NCBI GenBank assembly: GCA_022419385.1
Contig: JAJUBI010000004.1
Span: forward strand, 2,833,286 to 2,897,285
Direction: 5' to 3'
Origin: Paraconiothyrium sp. Pb-2020
Lineage: Eukaryota; Ascomycota; Dothideomycetes; Pleosporales; Didymosphaeriaceae
DNA: 64,000 nucleotides
Below are positions 23,150 to 36,100 of this stretch, piece after piece. Numbering within the stretch: position 1 is the first letter of the stretch; the number at the start of each line of letters is the position of its first letter. The notes beneath the pieces were generated by a model that did not search any database, was not told the origin of the DNA, and saw only the letters and a list, made by a program, of their open reading frames with translations. Position numbers and translations under genes: made by a program.

Positions 23150-23593
23150 ATGTCCTACTACGAACGCCGCCGCCCCCAATCCCACCAACCTTCCATTCCC
23201 CACCACTTCGTCTCTTCCACAACCTACACCGACACCCCATCATCCACTTACTTCGCGCGGCTTTCCGAAAAAGCTGACCCTAGTGGAACGATCCACCTTA
23301 ACAGCTATGATTCCGAGCCTTCCGGCTACTACCGCCAGCCGGTTTACGCTGCACGGCCGCCGCCACCTAGGATTCTAAGAGAAGTGGTGAGGGAGGAGGT
23401 CAGGGAGCCGACGAGGGTGGTGCAAGAGAGGGTTGTGACGAAGGAGCGGGTTGAGCCGGAGAAGAAGGTGGAGGAAAGGAAGACGGAGCAGAGCAGAGAG
23501 GTCAAGGAGAGAGGTTTCGTGAGGGGGGCTGCGGGGAAGGGTGCAGGTGCAATCTGGAAGGCACTCGGAGGAGGGGAATCGAGAGCTAGATGA
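23150..23593 (+). CDS. Small low-complexity charged protein
   Basis: 147 residues from ATG 23150 (MSYYERRRPQSHQP). The first half is Tyr/Ser/Pro/His-rich and ends in a PPPPR stretch. The second half is a strongly charged Glu/Arg/Lys/Val helix with heptad-like spacing (REEVREPTRVVQERVV). The tail is Gly/Ala-rich with a single Trp (GAIWKALGGG). No known domain. Codon structure and the consistent charged pattern argue for a real gene. It may be related in design to the preceding small protein, although no sequence alignment is evident by eye. Confidence 0.5.
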   Translation: MSYYERRRPQSHQPSIPHHFVSSTTYTDTPSSTYFARLSEKADPSGTIHLNSYDSEPSGYYRQPVYAARPPPPRILREVVREEVREPTRVVQERVVTKERVEPEKKVEERKTEQSREVKERGFVRGAAGKGAGAIWKALGGGESRAR

Positions 23594-24934
23594 GATTGTT
23601 GGGAGGGAAGTGCCAGGTGCAGTGTTGCCTTTTGCGAGGGCGTAATGAGAGAAGTAATATTTGGTATCCTTAGAAGACATGAGAGTGAAGCTTCAGAAGT
23701 CTATGCGGCTAGAACCTAAGTTGTTGCTTGTCACGGTTGGAGTAGGTTATCTGTAGTAATTTGGATATTTCATGTTTAAGACAAGAAAAGGTCGAGTGAC
23801 TTAAATCGCATCCGGAGAAGCACGATTTGCGTAGTTTTCTTGTACACTAGTGTAGTGTTGCATGCATTGATTTGAGACAAAATTACGATTTGTACGATTT
23901 GTACGACTTGATTGACTGTTGCTCCTTGTGCACCTCATCCTGTCGTGCGTGCATGTGGAAAGCCACACGCGGAAACCACGGAGACATCAGACATCTAGTC
24001 CTGTTAGGCTGGGTGACAAGTGCATCTGAAACATGCAGTGCGAGTGCTACCAGTCCAGCGGACCACAATGACACAACACCGCCGTCTACCGTTTCGTGCA
24101 ATGGCAATCGCCGCCACTACGCTTATCAGAGATTCGCCATTTGCCACTCTCTACTCTACGCTACGTACCGGCTACCAAGCGAGGCTAACCCGCTACAGTG
24201 TGACGTCGCATAGCGGTTCGGTCCGGCAATCGCCCCACATGTCCACATTGTGGACTCGTGGGAGTGGCATGTACGCGTACGCGCGGCCCAAATGCTTGGA
24301 TCTGTAATCCTGATCGGAAGAGGATCAGAGTGTAATCGTAGAGGTGTCATGCCGAAATGTACCGCCGACTTGCCGGCAGGCATAAACGTGACGCGTAGAG
24401 TGTGGTTGGAAGCATACACCGAGTTGTACTACATTCCCAACTTGGCATGTGCCATTGCGGTGGACTCGAGGAATTTGAAACATGAACCGTACACCAATCT
24501 GTTATCGCGGGTTGGGTTGAGATTCGTTCAGTCAAATTGTACCGTTCCCTTTTGATGATGTGCATATGTACAGCGAAAGTCTAATGGTTATGTACAACGA
24601 AGGTTGCAGAGTAGGCGCCCAAACTGAAATGCGTGTTTGAGGCAGAAGCATACCAATGCAACGAGTAGCGAGCGGGTTGACGAGCCAGTCGTCCCCGATG
24701 AAATGTTACCATAAGAAGAGAACGATGCGGGACGCCTGATCGCAGAGATGTCAGAGAAGCTGAAAGTTGCCACCGAGGCAGTATCGAAAAATAAACTAAA
24801 CGCGGGTCGTAATTTCGTATGCCAACAACAATTCGTCTAACAACGCATGGAAATGTTTTCGCTTGAACGAACATTGGCGCTAACCAGGTCAGCGCCTAGA
24901 GAAACAAGCAATGAAAAGCGAGGACAGTCAACGC
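23594..24934. other. 1.3-kb intergenic region
   Basis: Several frames of 60-110 codons on both strands, none with recognisable content or splice support. Nothing reported. Confidence 0.4.
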
Positions 24935-26269
24935 TCATGAAACAATAGGTAGCCCGCTTGCTACCCTAAAAAGCTCGAATGCCAAACCAGGTGTGTCTCG
25001 GAGCATTACTTCCACATCTTTTCGAGAGGAAAGATCTGGGTTTGAACGGAAAGTCTGGATGATGATGCTTCGAAGCCCTCGATCGGTGTCAACCGTCGAT
25101 TCGTATGCTTCCTGGCACGCTTCTGGTACCTCTTCGCTGCTAAGGTGGGCCTGGATCTGGTCTGCAAATTTCTTGCGGGCAAGGGACTTTAGCCCAACGA
25201 TACCATACCTACTTGATGTTAGGGGTGGTTTTCCGAATGCGGCTCAACGCGTGGTGATAGCAGCGAGTGTTTCAAATTGCTCCGGGACAAAGGACAGAGA
25301 GAAGGGTTAGAAGAGTGATTGGACGTCAACAGCCACAACCAAAGGTTGAACTGTAAGAGGTGGGAGAAGAAGGGCAAGTGGCTTGGCGTTGGTCGATCCG
25401 ATCGTCATCCCTGCGCAAATCGCGGGGTCGGCGATCTGCCATTGCCGTCTAGCGCAACGTAGGTGCGCAAGTGCAGCCTACTGTTGCAAAATTGGACGTT
25501 TCTAGACTGGAACGCGCGTATAATGGAACAAAGGAAAAAGAAAAAAAGACAAGAAGGGTTCAACTTACTTCTCCGCGATGGCGTAGACCTTAGCGTGCGT
25601 GACGAGATGCGGTTTCTCGACGTCAGATTTTGGCTCTGCGTAAACATAGTCGAAAGGGTCCGTAAACTGATCCTGCATTGGGGTATCTGGAAGCTTTGCC
25701 GACGAATCTAGATCGTCCTGATTGTCTGGCTGCTCCACCTGAGGCACAGCCGGCGGCGTTGGTGTTGCGGCAGAAAGCATGGCGAGAAGCGGGTCCTCAA
25801 CCAAGGCCAGGTTCACCTTCTTGCATGGTCGACGAATTGGAAAGCGCGACGTACGTGGCGACGTAGACCGAGCCGATCGTTGTGAGGAGCGGCGTGATAA
25901 CGGCTTGCTAAGGTAATCAAGGTGGTAGAAATCTGAAACAGGGCTTGTGAGCGGGCTACATAGGCAGGAGTGAATTAGTGCTTACAATGCACCATGTGCT
26001 CTACCGCCTCTGGGTCATCTTCGGTGAGGTCGATGACTCCAGTCTCTGATTCTCGAAAGGGGTTGTTGCAAATGCCTTCGAAAAAACTTGACCGCGAAGC
26101 GAGGAGGGCACGATGTACGGGATAACTTTTGTTTGCAGTGACGATGGCCAGATCTGAGTATCTGCCGGAATCGAACATTCTGGGACACTTAGCAAGGCCA
26201 GGTATCAGGAGGTGAAAACGGGACATACGATGCCAATGCGGACATGAGTTCATGGGTGGGCGTGTCCAT
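24935..26269 (-). CDS. BTB/POZ domain protein
   Basis: Four minus-strand exons (26229-26269, 25986-26179, 25569-25932, 24935-25208) give 290 residues. The N-terminal BTB fold reads MFDSGRYSDLAI, YPVHRALLASRSSFF, a DLTEDDPEAVEHMVHYFYHLDYL end, then an insertion of about 100 residues rich in Pro/Ser/Asp. The BTB C-terminal helices resume at HAKVYAIAEKYGIVGLKSLARKKF. This is the common fungal BTB protein class; such proteins dimerise and some are Cul3 adaptors, but no partner domain is visible. Each splice was chosen because it restores BTB sequence (ALAS|MFDSG, MVH|YFYH, AEK|YGI). The third intron is 360 nt, much longer than others here. Confidence 0.9.
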
Positions 26270-27947
26270 GCTACGTCCGTCTAAAGTGTACGCGGACTAT
26301 TGTTGTGTGATAGTCTAAGATGTAGAGAACGAAAAGCTGCGTTGATGCTCTTGCGTGGAAGTTCTGGTGGGAGACCCTGGTTTCAAGGCGAGCGGGTGCG
26401 CGGTGCAGTGTTTAAAAACAAAGTGCTTAGTGACGTGCCACGGCAAGAAAAATAAGTGGCGGCTGATCAGTGGATGCGAAGGCTCAGAGGCTGAGACGGT
26501 GGGCGTGTGTCGGACGGCGCTCGTAGTGACCGACGAACGGTGACCGAACCTTGGGTATGAAGCGGGGGTATGCCAGATAAGGTAGTCTCCGTGGTACTTC
26601 TAGGTGACACCTTCAAAGGGATTGTCTGAGCTGTACCTTTGGTGCAGTAGTAAATTCTGAAAAAATGCTGAGCGGGCTTTGCTAAGGCCACAGGGGGAAG
26701 TACCTTCATATGTCCTTGTGGCCAGGGGCATCCTCAAAAACTCAGCTGCGGCATGTTCTAAAATCTAGACCGCATTGCCAGTCACAGGGTCAATGCCGCC
26801 ACGAGCCAACCCGCCAAGCCGACGCGCAACTCGCGTGCGAAGTACGAAGCCATGGGCCGCTTGGACAGTAGGCACCGTGGAGTGGGCGCATTTGTAGCGG
26901 GCGGAACGAGCACCGCTCTCAGGGAACACCCAGCCAACGCACACAGGTGCAACGTGGAAACAGCTCCAACCTTGGAACTCAGCGATGCACCTGGCAAGCG
27001 TAGTGTGCTTCAGGCGTTCCTTGACATGGCGTTCGCCACCTGCGAGCTTCTAAATGTAGCCTCTTTGTCTCCGAACTCGCCGTTGTGTCTTTCACGCATA
27101 CATAGGCGGAGCAGACTTAAAACGAACACCCACCGGTACCACTGCGCAACGGTCGCAAGCCCTAGAAGAGCCCGCGCATCTCGCACCAGCCGCAGGAATA
27201 AAGAGCCCAATTCGGCGCAGCAATAGAAGCATGCCATGCCTGGGAAGCGTATTATTAGCCGTATGCTCGTTAGGGCAACTCTGTCAGTTTCGCCGAGTCT
27301 ACAGTGTTCCGCTAGCAGTTATGCATAAAGCAACTTGCAGGCTCGCGATAGGCGAAGTTTGCCTGGAGTCTGCCGGGTCGACAGGGCAGGTTCTCCAGAG
27401 ATGTCATGCTTGTTCGCTGCCTGCAGTGCTGATGGCGCTTCGGAGATACTGGTTGAATGACTTGTAAAAAACAACAGCAACGCGCCACGAGACTCAGCTC
27501 AGACGCAAGAGCGAGCTAACGCTTGGAATGGGGCGTCTCCACGTGTCAGGGCGCGAGAGCACCAGAGATGCAACAGCGAGAAACGGACGAGCCTGGCCAT
27601 GCTGGCGTTTTCCTAGAGGGCTGCAGGGCTGAACTGGTGGTGGAGGTCTCGATGGGTCCGCGGGCGCGGGATGCATGCCCAGGAAAGAGGCGAGCGAAGC
27701 GAGGAAAGAGCGACCAGGGGCGCTTCGGTGCCGAGCAGCTCGGTCCCGCGGCGGTGACGCACCGGAGAGCAGCAACCACACACCGACAGCAACCACGGCA
27801 AGCACGCGTGCACGAGGCTTTTCACTCATTCACGGGCCCGAGTCCATGCCCTCGCTCCCCCGGCTCTCGCTCTACTAGCACCACCCCTGCGTGCTGTTTC
27901 CTACCTGCCGCCACCCCGCCTCAACCGCCCAGTAGCCCCGCGCAACC
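26270..27947. other. 1.7-kb intergenic region, divergent genes
   Basis: Holds the promoters of the BTB gene and of DOA1. The last 450 bases are G+C-rich and probably include the DOA1 5' leader. Open frames in it are compositional. Confidence 0.4.
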
Positions 27948-30366
27948 ATGGGCGACTACAAGCTGTCGGCCGTCCTCCGTGGTCACGAAAGCGACGTACG
28001 TTCCCCTATAAGGAGGAGCCCATTTTTGCAGACACCATGGTACTGACGGCGCCCAGGTCCGCAGTGTTGCCTTCCCCCACCCCACCACCGTCGTGTCTGC
28101 ATCGAGAGACTTCAGCGTGCGGTTATGGAAACTGCAATCAGAGAAGCCGCCGAGCTTCGACAGCACCATCAAGATCCAAGGCAAAGAATTCATCAACTCG
28201 CTCGCAATCGTTCCCCCAACTGCTGAATTCCCCGAGGGTCTCATCGTATCGAGCGGAAAGGACCAGATCATCGATGTGCGGCCACCCAGCAAAGCCCTCG
28301 ACGACAACGCCGAAGCACTGCTGATCGGACACGGCTCCAACGTGTGCGCTCTCGATGTTAGCCAGGATGGGAGTTTGATAATAAGCGGAAGCTGGGACAC
28401 TGAGGCACGCGTGTGGCAAGTAGGAAAGTGGGGAGACTCCACCGTCCTGAAAGGCCACGAAGCTTCGGTGTGGGCTGTGCTGGCCTATGATTCGGCCACT
28501 ATCATAACAGGTATCTTCATATCTTTGTTTCTTCAGCTTTGACTTAGCTGACCGTGTGCTTTAGGTTGCGCCGACCAGCAGATTCGCATATTCCAACCCA
28601 CGGGCAAGCTCGTACGGTCAATAAAGACAGGAGACGTTGTCCGTGCTCTATGCAGACTACCTCCCAACCATCCCTCGGGTGCGCATTTCGCTTCGGCAGG
28701 CAACGATGCTGTTGTCCGACTGTGGACGCTGGACGGGCGCCAAGTGAGTGAGCTGCACGGCCACGAGAATTTCATATACTCCCTCGCCGTACTGCCAGAT
28801 GGACGACTAGTAAGCGCTGGAGAAGATCGTACAGTGCGGATATGGGAGAAGAACGCATGCGTACAGACAATTACCCATCCTGCTATCTCGGTGTGGACAG
28901 TCGCTGTTTGCTCGGAGAATGGCGATATCGTCACTGGTGCGAGTGACCGCCTCGTTCGGGTCTTTACTCGCGAACCACAGCGATATGCGGATGCTGCCGC
29001 TATCGAGCAATTCAGCGAAGACGTGAAGTCATCCGCCATACCTCAGCAGTCAGTGGGCAACATCAACAAGGAGAAGTTGCCTGGTCCAGAGTTCCTTACG
29101 CAAAAGTCTGGCACCAAGGAAGGGCAAGTGCAGATGATCCTCGAAAGCAATGGCAACATCACCGCGTACCAGTGGTCTATGGCTGCCAATCAATGGGTTA
29201 GTGTGGGCACCGTCGTGGACCAGGCTGGCAGCGATGGACGCAAGATTTCGTACAATGGCAAAGAATACGATTATGTCTTCGATGTGGATATCGAAGAAGG
29301 CAAACCTCCGCTGAAGCTTCCTTACAACGTATCCCAGAATCCATATGAGGTGGCTCGGAAGTTCTGTGAGGACCACAAACTGCCACTTACCTATCTCGAT
29401 CAGGTTACGAACTTCATTGTACAGAATACACAGGGTGCTACCCTTGGACAATCGACGTCACAAGGAGCGGATCCGTGGGGAACGGACGCACGATATCGGC
29501 CTGGAGATGCAACAGCACCACAGGCGCCACCTCAGCCTCCCGCACCCAAGGCCAAGATATTACCCCAGAAAGACTACCTCGACATTTTGACGGCTAATCA
29601 CAAGCCGATCTTCAAAAAATTACAAGAATTCAACCAAGCCTTGGTCAATGATGGCAGTAAAGGGCTATCGATGAATCCTTCCGATGTCGAACAATTGAAT
29701 GGTGCCGTCTCTCTGCTGGAGAAGGGAAGCGCCAAAGACATCGACCCCTCTGCAATAGACCTTATTGTCAAGGCAGCAACAGAATGGCCTGAGGATAAAC
29801 GGTTGCCTGGGCTTGACCTGCTACGGCTCTTGTTCGCTGCCGAAGAGCCGGTCGCTTACCTTACTACAGAGCAGAACATACTGCATCGGCTTGCCAATTC
29901 AGGTGTTTTCGCGCCAACTTCACCACTAAACAACACTATGATGGCCGTGCGGTCGTTGAGCAACCTATTCAAAACCGACGTAGGCAGAGCCGTTGCTGGC
30001 AATGAGTTTGACCAAATCCACGAGTCTGTCTCCGCCTTCTTAACAACACCCAACAGGAATCTTATCATCGCCATTACCACCCTCTACATTAATTATTCGG
30101 TTCTCCTTGCAGGCGATAATAACGCCGATCGAGTGTTGTCGCTCTTGGACGATCTGAACAAGATCCTCCATGGTGCAAAAGACTCCGAGGCCATTTACCG
30201 AGCTCTTGTGGCCGCCGGCACGCTGCTTAGCTTGGACAGCGACTTCTGTGAAGCTGGACGAGACATCTTGCAACTTCCTTCCGCCATAAGTGCTGCGGAG
30301 AAGCAAGCGAAGGAGCCGCGTGTCAAGAACGTGGTAGCTGAGATTCGGGAGAAGCTGCAGGGTTGA
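27948..30366 (+). CDS. DOA1: Ubiquitin homeostasis protein Doa1/Ufd3 (PLAA, Lub1)
   Basis: Three exons, 27948-27995, 28057-28510 and 28565-30366, encode 767 residues. Doa1 is the ubiquitin-binding cofactor of the Cdc48/p97 ATPase that maintains free ubiquitin and sorts ubiquitinated membrane proteins. A seven-bladed WD40 propeller occupies about residues 1-300 (LRGHESDVRSVAF, ASRDFSVRLWKL, LKGHEASVWAVLA, LHGHENFIYSLAV). The PFU ubiquitin-binding domain spans about 343-450 (QMILESNGNITAYQWS, NPYEVARKFCEDHKLP). The Cdc48-binding PUL armadillo domain runs from about 490 to the end. The small first exon (16 codons) ends exactly before VRSVAF. It is full length with no oddities. Confidence 0.95.
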
Positions 30367-31759
30367 GAGGGCTAAACATTCGTGCTTGATTCGATTGAGA
30401 CGGCAAAGAACGAGCGCATAGGGCTGTAACATATACAGAGTCGTCTTTCAACATAGAAGGTAGCGAGCATTGTATAGCTTCTTAGGCATGTGTCTTATGA
30501 ACGACCTGAACATCGACACTCAGAACAAAATTTCCTGGACCATACTTTTCCAAGGTTCTCCAGTGATGCGAGGCATAAACAGCATGACAATCTTGCGTGC
30601 TCAGGAACAGGACTTCTCGTGTCTAGCTTAGAGCATGGCTCCCCAGGATATCACTGTCTTTCGGCCTCGACACCCATGCAAGGTTTCGAGCCCAAGAATA
30701 GCAGTACCTAAATAGCGTGTGACCGAAAGTGGATGTATATTGATCGTGAAATTGTATTAACACATACGTGACTTGCCGCGCGCACCACCGCTTCAGTGAA
30801 CTTCTAAGCTTACCCTATGCCCATCTTTAGCGGCGTCGTACTGATCAACTGAAGGCTTAATTGGTGATTAGTGACTGATGATCGAGTGTTTCATTTCTTG
30901 CCACTCTATAGTTATACCTAGATACAATACGCGGTTTAGGACGACAGTGGGTAGTCCAGGCCACTGGAGGAATAAGTGCCAGACCGCGATTTCCGTAAAT
31001 GCATGAAGTTATCGTAGCTACCAGTGTCTCGAGCTGAGCAAAGAACCTTCGGGTTTAGCGGCATCGTAGCATTTGTTGTTATTTTCTGTTAGGGAAGGCT
31101 AAGCTTTTCCATCTTCTAAGAGTCAAGTAATTGTTGCGGAACACTTATACAAGTCTTAAATCCTGTGAAGTATTTTTGAATATGGCGGCAACGCATAGAG
31201 CTCGTGGCCCAGTGACTTCAAATCCTACTAAGGCACCTCCATGTCGAAGGTAACCGCGGTGGTCAAGGCTCAGGTGAGCTCTGTTTCCCGCGCCTCACCG
31301 AATCGAACGTATCCAGGCTCAACCTTTGGGCGGCAATAAGACAAGGTTTCTCGCGTACGGTTACGTTGACACGCTTGATGTTGCCATGTGGGCAAGGATA
31401 CTCGCATCACATCCCCCACATCCCGCCTCCACGCGCCTGACTGCACGCAACGCTAAGCTCCTAGTATCCCATTGTGACGTGCGTGCCGCGGGACATGGGA
31501 TGATAATCTGGTCATTGAACTCTCCGATGCGAAAAGCATGAATTTTTCAAGCGAGACCTGTCGTTTCTGGAGGACTTCTAGCTTCATCGGGATCCAATAA
31601 GCTTAGTGTACGGAGTAGGCTGCGCTGTACTGTGATTGGAGCGCACTGAGGCGCGGCTGGAAAGCGACTGAAGACATGATATTAATATTAACGGACATGG
31701 AACAATGCTGACAAGGTGAGTGTGTTGTATGAGTATCGATTATTATTAACCTTAAGAGC
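30367..31759. other. 1.4-kb intergenic region, convergent genes
   Basis: Between the stops of DOA1 and the rhodopsin-domain gene. Moderately A+T-rich, no coding signal supported. Confidence 0.4.
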
Positions 31760-33148
31760 TCAAACCGCGTGGCCAGACTCTTTGACCAGCGTGTCCGTGC
31801 TACTAGTTGCACGTTCGGTGTCTTTGCTACTTACGATTTCCGTCCAATCTTTAGCTGAGACATCTGTTTTCCACCCATTGACCTTACCCTCGTCATCCTC
31901 AACCTGCACTCGAACCTCGGTTCTGACTACGATTTCGCGAACATCTTCATCAGGATGATACGAGTGGCGCGTGGACCTGAGCGCAAACTCATTGCGCGAA
32001 GTGTTGCCTCGCCTTGCCCCAGAAGTCCCGATGGTAGCGTAGGGACGACCACCGGTGGGAATGCTGCGCTTGTGTGATGAGAAGACGCCGGGAAGCCACC
32101 GTGCTGCGAGAGGTCGCATGAGCGGTAGGCAGGAGCAGATGATGCCCACGTTTGACTCCACCGCGCTCCATGTTGCAGCAGGTGCGTTGTCGTAAGTCTG
32201 GTCCTTGGAACCAGAGATAGCAACAAGAGACTGAAGTCGCAGTATTGACACGATGCATACACTGTGTAGACCGAGTCAGCGGGCTGGATTACTGAATCGC
32301 TCACTTGGCAAAGCTTACAAACCACCGACTGCAAAGATGCCAATCAATGCTGCCTTCTGTCGCTTGCCTAAATTCAAACCTCGTATGACTGGGATTGGCA
32401 GGAGGATGATCAAGAAATCCTGCAAGATATTCACTCCTGCATTCGTGCTGTGTATCATAGTTAGTATTGAGCAAGCGCACAGGGCGGGAGGTTACTTACA
32501 AGAACATTGCAAACTGGTTGATGCACCGTGCTCCTGGCTGCTTCGCCCAAAAAGCTTGCACGGGAACACAGGCGAATATGCTACCGAGCATTGTCCAGAT
32601 ACCGAAGCTAATCACAAAGCTGATATTGACCCAACAAGCGATTTGAACCCATTTTGTGGTAAAGACTCGTATATATTGTAGTAGTATGGAAGCTTTGGTC
32701 AATATGAGAGCTAGGTTGTACGTGAGAAGTGAAGCCCAGAAAGCCTTTATCGTATCAGTACAAGCATTCGTGCTTCATGGAAATGGTATATACCTGAAGG
32801 GATCTGACAGTGTTTTTCGGATCGATATCACTGACATGCTGGCCCATACCCCAATGTGCCTCTGCTTTGAGTTAGATAGTATTGATGCAACAGAGAAGAT
32901 AACACAAACGCAAAGCAATGCAGATGGTCAGACCGATAGAAGACACCTGAACAAGTCAGTCTTCATTGTGCTGAATTCGACAGTGGCCTACTTACCATTG
33001 CTACGGTGATCATGTAGTCTTCGGCGCCAGGACACCTTATCAAGAAGAACCTTGTGTAGAGACGAAGAGCGACAAGAACAACTGCGATGCCCGTAAAAGC
33101 AGCCGAGACATCAATAGCCCGCCTTCCACGAGGATTGTCGGAGGACAT
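31760..33148 (-). CDS. Rhodopsin-domain (PTH11-like) integral membrane protein
   Basis: Six minus-strand exons (32996-33148, 32910-32946, 32794-32861, 32500-32744, 32319-32447, 31760-32261) give 377 residues. The arrangement is the fungal rhodopsin-domain family: TM1 (FTGIAVVLVALRLYTRFFLI), GAEDYMITVAM, QAHWGMGQHVSDID before AFWASLLTYNLALILTK, SILLQYIRVF, the ACWVNISFVISF and WTMLGSIFACVPVQAFW helices, GVNILQDFLIILLPIPVI, and a last helix before the TWSAVESNVGIICSCLP motif. About 130 hydrophilic residues form a cytoplasmic tail. No CFEM domain precedes it. Proteins of this kind are orphan GPCR-like receptors; Pth11 senses surfaces in rice blast. Ligand unknown. Every splice restores family sequence; intron 2 uses the donor GTTTGT. 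Confidence 0.9.
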
Positions 33149-36100
33149 GGTGGACGCCGCGTATACGGACGAAGGCTGACGTTGTTGTCGATGGTTTAGA
33201 AATAATTTCGGTCCCCTCAGACTTCACCAGCATAGTGGAGTACGGTGTGATATAAGACCCCTAGCCTCAGTTGCCAAGCCGGTTCGACGACCGAAATCGA
33301 GGCGCATCACTAGCCTTGATCTGCCAAATGTGCCCCTGTGTGAACGATCGCATGGTCGACGGCGGATCCAGGGACCACGAAGCCCAGGTTCATGGACAGG
33401 TATGACACCTCTGACTCGAGCGGCTGCGGTCGCTAGTATGCGGCTAGTCTTTGACGCGTCCTCGTGGCGTCGAGGGACATCGCAGCGATTTTGAGACCGC
33501 CATAATACTTTCTCTCGCATGCTCCTAAGTCGCCTATTGCTTATTATGGCCTGGAACTGTATACTGGAGCTGGGTCGCTGGATAGCAAAAGATGCGATCG
33601 TATGAGGATTGTCCTTCGCGTCTACAGTACTGACCCTCAACAAAGTTGCGGGGGGTGGGGCTAGCGTCCCATATGGCGCTTGATCTTAAAACCTAAATAC
33701 ACTCGATACGCCAGGCATGTCCCTAGTTTGCGTCGCATAGATGGTCCCGATCACCCCAAGATTAAGCCTTCGCAACTTTCCTTCGCCATCCAGCAGAAGG
33801 AGTGCACACAGTGATGTAGCTATAGGGCTCCCATTCCGCTGCCGCGTCCGATGTATCGCCGGCCACCAATCTTAACGATTGCGCTCATCCACATGCATTG
33901 GTGGGAGTAGGCCTATCCGATGTGATGGAAGTGCATACATGGAGGCATTTGTTGCTCTTACTGTGCATGTTCGACCATTGCAATGCTTTCAGAAGGTCAG
34001 CAACATGCATCGAGGCATATACTGAAGTCAAAACAGCCCGCTGATAGACCCTAGCTGTGGCCGATTGGTGGCCGTGTCCGTATTCGTCAATCAGTAGTGA
34101 CGCGTCGTTGGGCCTCCATCAATTGGTGTTTGGCATCTTCGTTGTCCTCGGTCCATCTCGGCAATGTTTCCTAACAGCGCATGGCGATTCCTTTCGTCTC
34201 GACTTGTGGAGGCTTGCGCAAGGAAAGGATGTAAGCATGGCTGTTAACGATACAGCATTGAGCCCCGGGGTCGAATCCTTCTTGCGCAACTATCATGTGA
34301 AAGCGTATTAGCGGCTATGATGTTGGGCGTTGCAGAAACCTACCTGGTAAGCATCGACGAGGCGAGGGAAACACTTCCAGCAGTGCCCTGCGAGAAACTG
34401 TGCCTCACCAATTGTGGTTAGCGTTGGATGTCGTTCGAACCCTTGTAGCCACACGTGCCACAGTACAATGGTTTGGTCACTGTTAACGATTTGTTAGAGT
34501 AGTAAATACTGCTGTTCACTATCCTGATGTGAAGAGGCTCTTTATGGATTTATGGTCATTCCTGCGTGGTCCGATCAAGGTCTTAGTGTTAACGCATTCC
34601 AGTTCCTCACTACCTATTGCTTGTCTTCCTCGAACAAATAACGTAGACATTTTCCAAACGGCCGCAACGAGGTCCCTAATCAATGCACCTTACCCTACGC
34701 ATATTCTCCTTTAAAGTTCGGAATATAGCTTGGGATTGCTTCCATTATTTCTTGCAACATGCTCCACGACTGCTCTCCATCTGCCGTATACGAAGCCGTC
34801 TTAGCGAGAATGGTCATGTCACACTAGCGGCATAGGTTCCATGTCCGTGGTGGCACGTCGGCTGTAAGGTCTAGACCCTGAGCGTGGAGGAACCCTACGT
34901 TGCCGACAAGGTGAAGACTAGCGACGAGTTCGTGTTCGCATTCGCAGCATAGACGCGTGCGAGGCCCGCGTGCGAGGTCAACCTCGATGGTTTCCAGGAC
35001 GTCACTGTGGCATCAGTTTCATCAGGTGTGTCCGCAATCCATCTCGACAATCGGCGCTATGCTCATGTTACGAGACCATAAACAGACTTAACAAACCACG
35101 CAGCGATACTCAGAGGCTCAGCATGCGCATAAATTCTGAAGTCATACTCGTTTGAAGTGGTCCCGGCTGCCCAAAATATGCGACTGACCATTGAGCGTCC
35201 TCAAAACCCTTGCTTTATCGAAGTTATGGCCAGACATGGCGAAGGAGATATGTATTCTGCAGCAGCAACCCCTTTGTCGATACGATGTCCCCACACTCTT
35301 TGTATGAATAAGAGTGGAATCTAAGGTTTGTGAATCGGTATCCCCAGGTGAACCCTTTGTAACAAAATATAATAGGGCTACAGGCCTGGCAACAACCTGG
35401 TCTCGAGGCAGCTTTCGACATGATGCGTTCTCTCGGTGTAATCAAAATTGATCCTGCAACTCTCCTGAACATGCGGGACTAGAGGTACACCTTCATCGGG
35501 CAAATCAAGAGGATGCATGTGTGAGAAAATAAGCTTCTCTGGTATTTAGACTATCTATCGCGTATCAGTGATAGAGTTCTCTTTTGCTGGTGCGTTTTGC
35601 GCGTCACAGCATGTCAAATGGGATATGAAGCGCTATCTCACATCCGAACTGATGAGCATCTCGAAGACCCGTCCCTTGACGAAATACTCTGCTCGAACGA
35701 TCATAAGATACATTTTAACTCCGCCAGGGAAGTGTTTCGGAACATATTCTTGCTGCTGACCAGTGGAGCCTGCGGACCACTTCCTGACAGTACTGGACGC
35801 TGAGTCGGTGCAACAGCAACTGAATTAAGAAGAGACCGGGTCCATTCCAAGTTATGATCAAGTTTTGCTGCTCGTTTGCCGAAGGCTCGGTGGCCAAATT
35901 GGGTGACGTGGGCCGCTGTCCAGTCCGTAACGTCCTTGTAGCAGACGATGCTAGACAACCTGCTCTTCACCATTGACGGGCGGTATGATGAACGACGGTC
36001 ACCGAAGCATGTCTGCGTATATATCCAACCATGAAGCCAGCGTAGCCTCGCCAGCGATTGATTGAGCGAGAGTGTAGCTCTAATATAGGACGATGTAGTG

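Noticed and set aside
27494..28011. Open frames on both strands upstream of DOA1
   Set aside because: G+C-rich leader sequence; no domains, and the plus frame runs out of phase into DOA1 exon 1.
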